Assembly (NCBI GenBank): GCA_013423325.1
Contig: BLJB01000071.1
Coordinates: 62,001 to 126,000, forward strand
DNA length: 64,000 nucleotides
Reading direction: 5' to 3'
Origin: Usnea hakonensis
Lineage: Eukaryota > Ascomycota > Lecanoromycetes > Lecanorales > Parmeliaceae
Part shown: positions 60,533 through 64,000 of the stretch, one piece after another
Position numbering within the stretch: position 1 is the stretch's first letter
Layout of the letters: every line of letters begins with the position of its first letter
Notes under the pieces: model-generated
The model's input: the letters and a program-made list of their open reading frames with translations, nothing else
The model's database searches: none
Told to the model about the DNA's origin: nothing
Made by a program: the position numbers and the translations under genes

Positions 60533-61813
60533 TCAGTCAAATGGCAATCTCCTCAGACCATCCCTTTCCCCTCGTTTCTTGGCCTCCTGGGCCGCAGCAA
60601 CAGTACTCGGAACCTTGATCCCACAGCAGTCACCCCAAGCATCGTCCCTATGAACGTGCCCAACTCCAAGGTCACCCACGGTCATTTCTCCACCTTCCTT
60701 TTCCTCACTCTCTGGCACGATTCCCACCTCTTCCTCTTTACTCATGCCCTCCTCCGCAGGCACTAGACTGCCAAATAGAAAATGCTGCATGACAGGCAGT
60801 TTCCCCAAAACTTCTTTCACGAACATGCGCCGCATGCCTTGTTCCACTTTCTCCCAGTTCTTGGCGCCTGAGATGTCGTCGAGCATTGGCTGCGTCCATT
60901 TGAGGCCTTTGACGGTTTTGGATGCCATGGTAAAGCGAACCATGTCCAAGTAAATATACTCATCACCATCCTCTTCGAGTACTAGTTCATTGTGAATAGT
61001 CAACGGTCTTATGTAGGGATGATTTAGCAACTGCGATGCGCCAAAGAGAAAAGGGAGGAAGTGGTAATCGTCAAGACCCCAGACACCGTGTGAACCGGCG
61101 GGCTCGAGGTAATACGTGCTTTGTAGGTTCCGCAGAAGCTTCACGTAGCGAGGGAATACAACCAAGGTGAGTGCCGAGAACGTGGAAGTGGGCAGTAGGG
61201 AAAGACGTTGGAGACAGAGAAGCCACATAACGAAGTTGAGCTCGTGACCAGATCCATAGTCTATGCGCTGTCTATTGCCAAACGAGTGGCAAAGATAAGT
61301 TGAGGTTTCTTTGATCGATGACTGCGAAGCAAGTCCAAGGCGCTGATGCCAGGGAAGGCTTTGGGTTGAAACGTTGTCTAAGAAATCACGAAAGGCGGGG
61401 TTACCGAAACGTGAACCACCTTGCTCGGTAGGCGGGCAATGTTGTATTATTTCCTCTACCATGTCGAGTGTAGAAAGTATATTATGAATAGTTGGGTGCG
61501 CGGAGGCGATATCGATGAAGGTGATCTTCTTGTCTGCTGCAGACTCAGATAGGGAGAAGACGAAGGAGAGAATGAGGGAGTAGGTAGGGGAAGAGAGGAA
61601 GATATCATGGTCGCGAGATGATAAGATACGTCGAGTGGGCTCCTGAAAGATCAGAGAAGATGTATCTAGAGGAGGAGGGAGGCTTGGGGTTGCTGGTACT
61701 GGGAGAGCATTCTGCGAAGGAGCTTTCCTTCGAGGAATCAAACGCGGGAGTTTACTCAGGGCATCTGGGCTTATTGGAGCGGGCACGGAGTTCATGCCGG
61801 TTGCTGAAGGCAT
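60533..61813 (-). CDS. rrd1: PP2A phosphatase activator (PTPA/Rrd)
   Basis: This is a peptidyl-prolyl isomerase-like activator of type 2A protein phosphatases, acting in cytosol and nucleus. One uninterrupted exon gives 426 residues. Family blocks are IDYGSGHELNFVMWLLCL, LEPAGSHGVWGLDDYHFLPF and FGASQLLNHPYIRP. The tail after residue 330 carries an acidic linker and ends with DDAWGDCCGIKVPSTVAAAQE, the C-terminal signature seen in fungal PTPA. The extended, acidic C-terminus makes Rrd1 more likely than Rrd2, but I cannot prove this by eye. It diverges from rrp46 with only 161 bases between the two ATGs. Confidence 0.9.
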   Translation of the reverse strand: MPSATGMNSVPAPISPDALSKLPRLIPRRKAPSQNALPVPATPSLPPPLDTSSLIFQEPTRRILSSRDHDIFLSSPTYSLILSFVFSLSESAADKKITFIDIASAHPTIHNILSTLDMVEEIIQHCPPTEQGGSRFGNPAFRDFLDNVSTQSLPWHQRLGLASQSSIKETSTYLCHSFGNRQRIDYGSGHELNFVMWLLCLQRLSLLPTSTFSALTLVVFPRYVKLLRNLQSTYYLEPAGSHGVWGLDDYHFLPFLFGASQLLNHPYIRPLTIHNELVLEEDGDEYIYLDMVRFTMASKTVKGLKWTQPMLDDISGAKNWEKVEQGMRRMFVKEVLGKLPVMQHFLFGSLVPAEEGMSKEEEVGIVPESEEKEGGEMTVGDLGVGHVHRDDAWGDCCGIKVPSTVAAAQEAKKRGERDGLRRLPFD

Positions 61814-61974
61814 ACTGTATGCCTAATTGAGGTGAATACCTGAGGTACGAGCGCCTCGGAGGGTAGGTAAACAGACTAGTGTAAGTCTAAGGAATTTTTG
61901 TGTGAGCGCCGGGTGGCTATCGTGAAAAACAAGAGGTACATCCGTGACTTCAAACACAGACTCTTCAACTTCTA

Positions 61975-62816
61975 ATGGCAAATACTACGTTATCTCCTCT
62001 GCAACGCGCAGATGGCTCTGCGCAGTACTCGGGTAACGGTCACTCCGTGATTGCTGCTGTTAATGGTCCTATTGAAGTGCAGAGAAGGGATGAGTTGCCC
62101 GAGGAAGCGGCCGTAGATGTTGCTGTGAGGCCAGCTACAGGTGTAGGAGGTAAGTCTAAGTCTACAATTCCCTAAGAGCAATATATGCTAATGCGTGCTC
62201 AGGACTACGAGAAAGGCATCTTGAATCAATTATTCAAAACACCCTCCGCTATGTTATACTGGTCTCAGCACATCCTCGATCTCTGATTCAATTCACGTTG
62301 CAAATTGTTAGCAGCCCAGAAGATGATTCTATCACTGGCGGTCTGCCCCAAAGTGCTTCCGTAGGCTCTTCGCATACGCAAGTTTCTGATTCAACCTGAC
62401 TTGAGATCTAGAACCTCCTTGTACTCCCCGCTCTTTTGCAGGCATCAATCTTGGCTCTTTTGTCAACCGCAATACCCCTTACCATGACATTGACAGCAAC
62501 GCTCGTTGCTGTAAACCCAGATGCGACATTGACAACCGATCCCTCCGTACAACAAGTAAAGCTTGCATCTTCCATTCATGTCCTTGCATTTTCGTCACAC
62601 GGTGTTTTACTAGTCGCAGAAAGTGAGGGAGACTTTACGATGGACACATGGGAAGAGACTCACCAGAAAGCCAAATTGCACTGCCACGGAGAAAACGAAG
62701 AGGAAAGCGAAAGCGAAGATGTGAGCATGACTTCGGACGACGTCTTCAAGCTGGAAAGTGTCTTGAAAGACGTCGTTGAAAGGAAAATCGCTGAGGAGCG
62801 AAAATGGAAGGACTGA
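61975..62816 (+). CDS. rrp46: Exosome core subunit Rrp46 (RNase PH fold)
   Basis: Rrp46 is one of the six catalytically inactive RNase PH-like subunits of the RNA exosome ring, in nucleus and cytoplasm. Exons are 61975-62149, 62203-62360 and 62412-62816 (245 residues). The N-terminus shows LQRADGSAQYS and GPIEVQRRDELPEEA, then VAVRPATGVGG-LRERHLES across the first intron. The third exon starts NLLVLPALLQASILALLSTAIPLTMT, as in the family, and it ends with an acidic stretch (HGENEEESESED). The second donor is GTAGGC, weaker than usual, but phase and family text support it. The short intergene to the PP2A activator suggests a shared promoter. Confidence 0.92.
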
Positions 62817-63690
62817 AATAGTTGAAGAAAAGAGTCATTTTGTCAGTTGATGATGAATATCCTGATGAGACGACAGTGGATTCTAAGACTCAGCAAACAC
62901 CCGGATTGAGATGATAGCAAAGACGTCGAAGAGCTTGTGCCAGTCTTATTCAATGGGACACGGAGACGGCGACTTAAGTATTGATCTGGATCAGCATCGG
63001 GGGCACACCTTCCGCATGCAGCCTGAATTAGGGTTACGGAAAGAGGTGAGGTCAATCAGGAGATGGCGAAAGAGTTGGCTAATAAGACGGCGGGAAGGAG
63101 ATTGCAAGTTCATGGTCCAAAAGCCTCAGAAGGCTAGGACAAGTAGTGGTGTCTTGGACATGATGTGTTGGTGCTACCAGTGGTGAAAACACTTTTTGAA
63201 TTCTCCAATCAAATGGACATGATATTTTGTAAAGGATTTAATATGGTCTTTTAATGTTGGTATAATGGGTTTATGTTACGAGTACTGTTAGGGAGTATTT
63301 TACTTGTATTGTTAGCCCGACACTAGTAGAGGTTCGTTCCATAGGTAAGGTACACTCTACCAAATCTACCAAAGCGGATCGGATCTTACCTTTTTAAGGT
63401 AGGTATCTTACTTTAGCTTGAGTACGTATTCGTACCTTACTTTGTGCAGTCGGAGATGGTCCATCAGCCATCACTATCAGTGCCCCATAATCCATAACCC
63501 AGTCCTACGCCATCCTTCTACCTTCTGCTTAACAACTTCAATGTTGCTCCCACCCCTCTCTCGTCCGCCAATTACTGGCCACTTTGCTTTCCAAACCGCG
63601 AGGCAGGCATGGCCGCATGGCTTTCAACCCTTCCTCCACCCGTACTATTAGTACTACCAACGAGTACGGGTACACATACAATCTAGCAGG
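62817..63690. other. Intergenic, AT-rich, no gene recognised
   Basis: The sequence has several copies of AAGGTAGGTA-like words and a small hairpin (TTACCTT/AAGGTAG at about 63386-63402). No gene is supported. It probably serves as 3' flank of rrp46 and promoter of the edge gene. Confidence 0.4.
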
Positions 63691-64000
63691 ATGCAGAACC
63701 CCGCGACGTCGAGAACCAATACTCACGAAACCGAGATGATCCAATCCTCTTTAAGAGCACCCACAATATCTTCTGATTCACCAGGTGATGGAAAATTACC
63801 GCCATGCTCAACGCTCGGTACCACTCTTCTGCGCGACTATCAGTTGCATCTCGATCCAATGAACACTGTTGATAGAAGACACATGAGCCAAGAGGACAAC
63901 ACCGAGCCCCTGAACAGTCTGACAATTCCATCCACACAGATCGGCCAATCTCCGCTTGATCGTACTCTACCTGTAGCTGGAACCCATTCACATCCGCTTT
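63691..64000 (+). CDS. Start of an unknown gene, cut by the window end
   Basis: From the ATG at 63691 (MQNPATSRTNTHE...) the frame stays open for 103 codons to the last base. The product is hydrophilic, rich in Ser, Thr, Pro and Gln, without a signal peptide or recognised domain, like the disordered N-terminus of many fungal regulators. The opposite strand is also open over 63991-63683, so coding status is not certain. Confidence 0.35.
   Translation, partial: MQNPATSRTNTHETEMIQSSLRAPTISSDSPGDGKLPPCSTLGTTLLRDYQLHLDPMNTVDRRHMSQEDNTEPLNSLTIPSTQIGQSPLDRTLPVAGTHSHPL

Noticed and set aside
1..64000. CRISPR array, insertion sequence or prophage
   Set aside because: The window is eukaryotic. No regularly spaced repeats, transposase or phage genes were seen.

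Overview
The window looks like nuclear DNA of a filamentous ascomycete (Pezizomycotina). Most genes are broken by short GT-AG introns of about 48-70 bases with CTRAY-like branch sites, genes lie on both strands without operons, and the products are typical fungal housekeeping proteins: Vps23, Mic10, Urb2, a trifunctional TrpC, Nup188, CDK8/Ssn3, Pex4, Rrp46 and a GH72 glucanosyltransferase. A helotialean (Leotiomycetes) origin is my guess from the look of the proteins. It was not tested. All exon borders below were read by eye from reading frame, splice signals and protein family continuity.

Layout. 1-12 kb: a small putatively secreted protein, indoleamine 2,3-dioxygenase (kynurenine/NAD route), ESCRT-I Vps23, then Mic10 and Urb2 diverging from a short shared promoter. 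12-24 kb (more accessory): an NCS1 nucleobase/allantoin-type permease behind GATA motifs, a modin-like gene broken by one stop and two frameshifts, a sulfotransferase-like protein, a palindrome-bearing gap, an MFS monocarboxylate-type transporter and a GNAT acetyltransferase. 24-39 kb: a small BRCT + WGR-like protein, the tryptophan enzyme TrpC diverging from Nup188, then the Mediator kinase Ssn3. 39-43 kb: an N2227-type methyltransferase that loses its C-terminal half, and a DMT-type transporter. 43-50 kb: a 1411-residue dynamin-like nuclear GTPase that carries an HMG-box-like segment and an AT-hook. 50-64 kb: cell wall and glycan enzymes (GH72, GT8, GT62), a mitochondrial carrier, a secreted Cys-rich protein, the peroxisomal E2 Pex4, the PP2A activator Rrd/PTPA diverging from exosome subunit Rrp46, and the start of an unknown gene at the edge.

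The genes do not form a biosynthetic cluster. Most are unrelated core functions with small transporter and secreted-protein patches between them. The most unusual items are the DNA-binding-equipped GTPase with an MluI-box motif upstream, a GC-AG intron next to a 10-base microexon in the mitochondrial carrier, a 159-base in-frame exitron-like intron in the BRCT gene, the decayed modin gene and the truncated methyltransferase.
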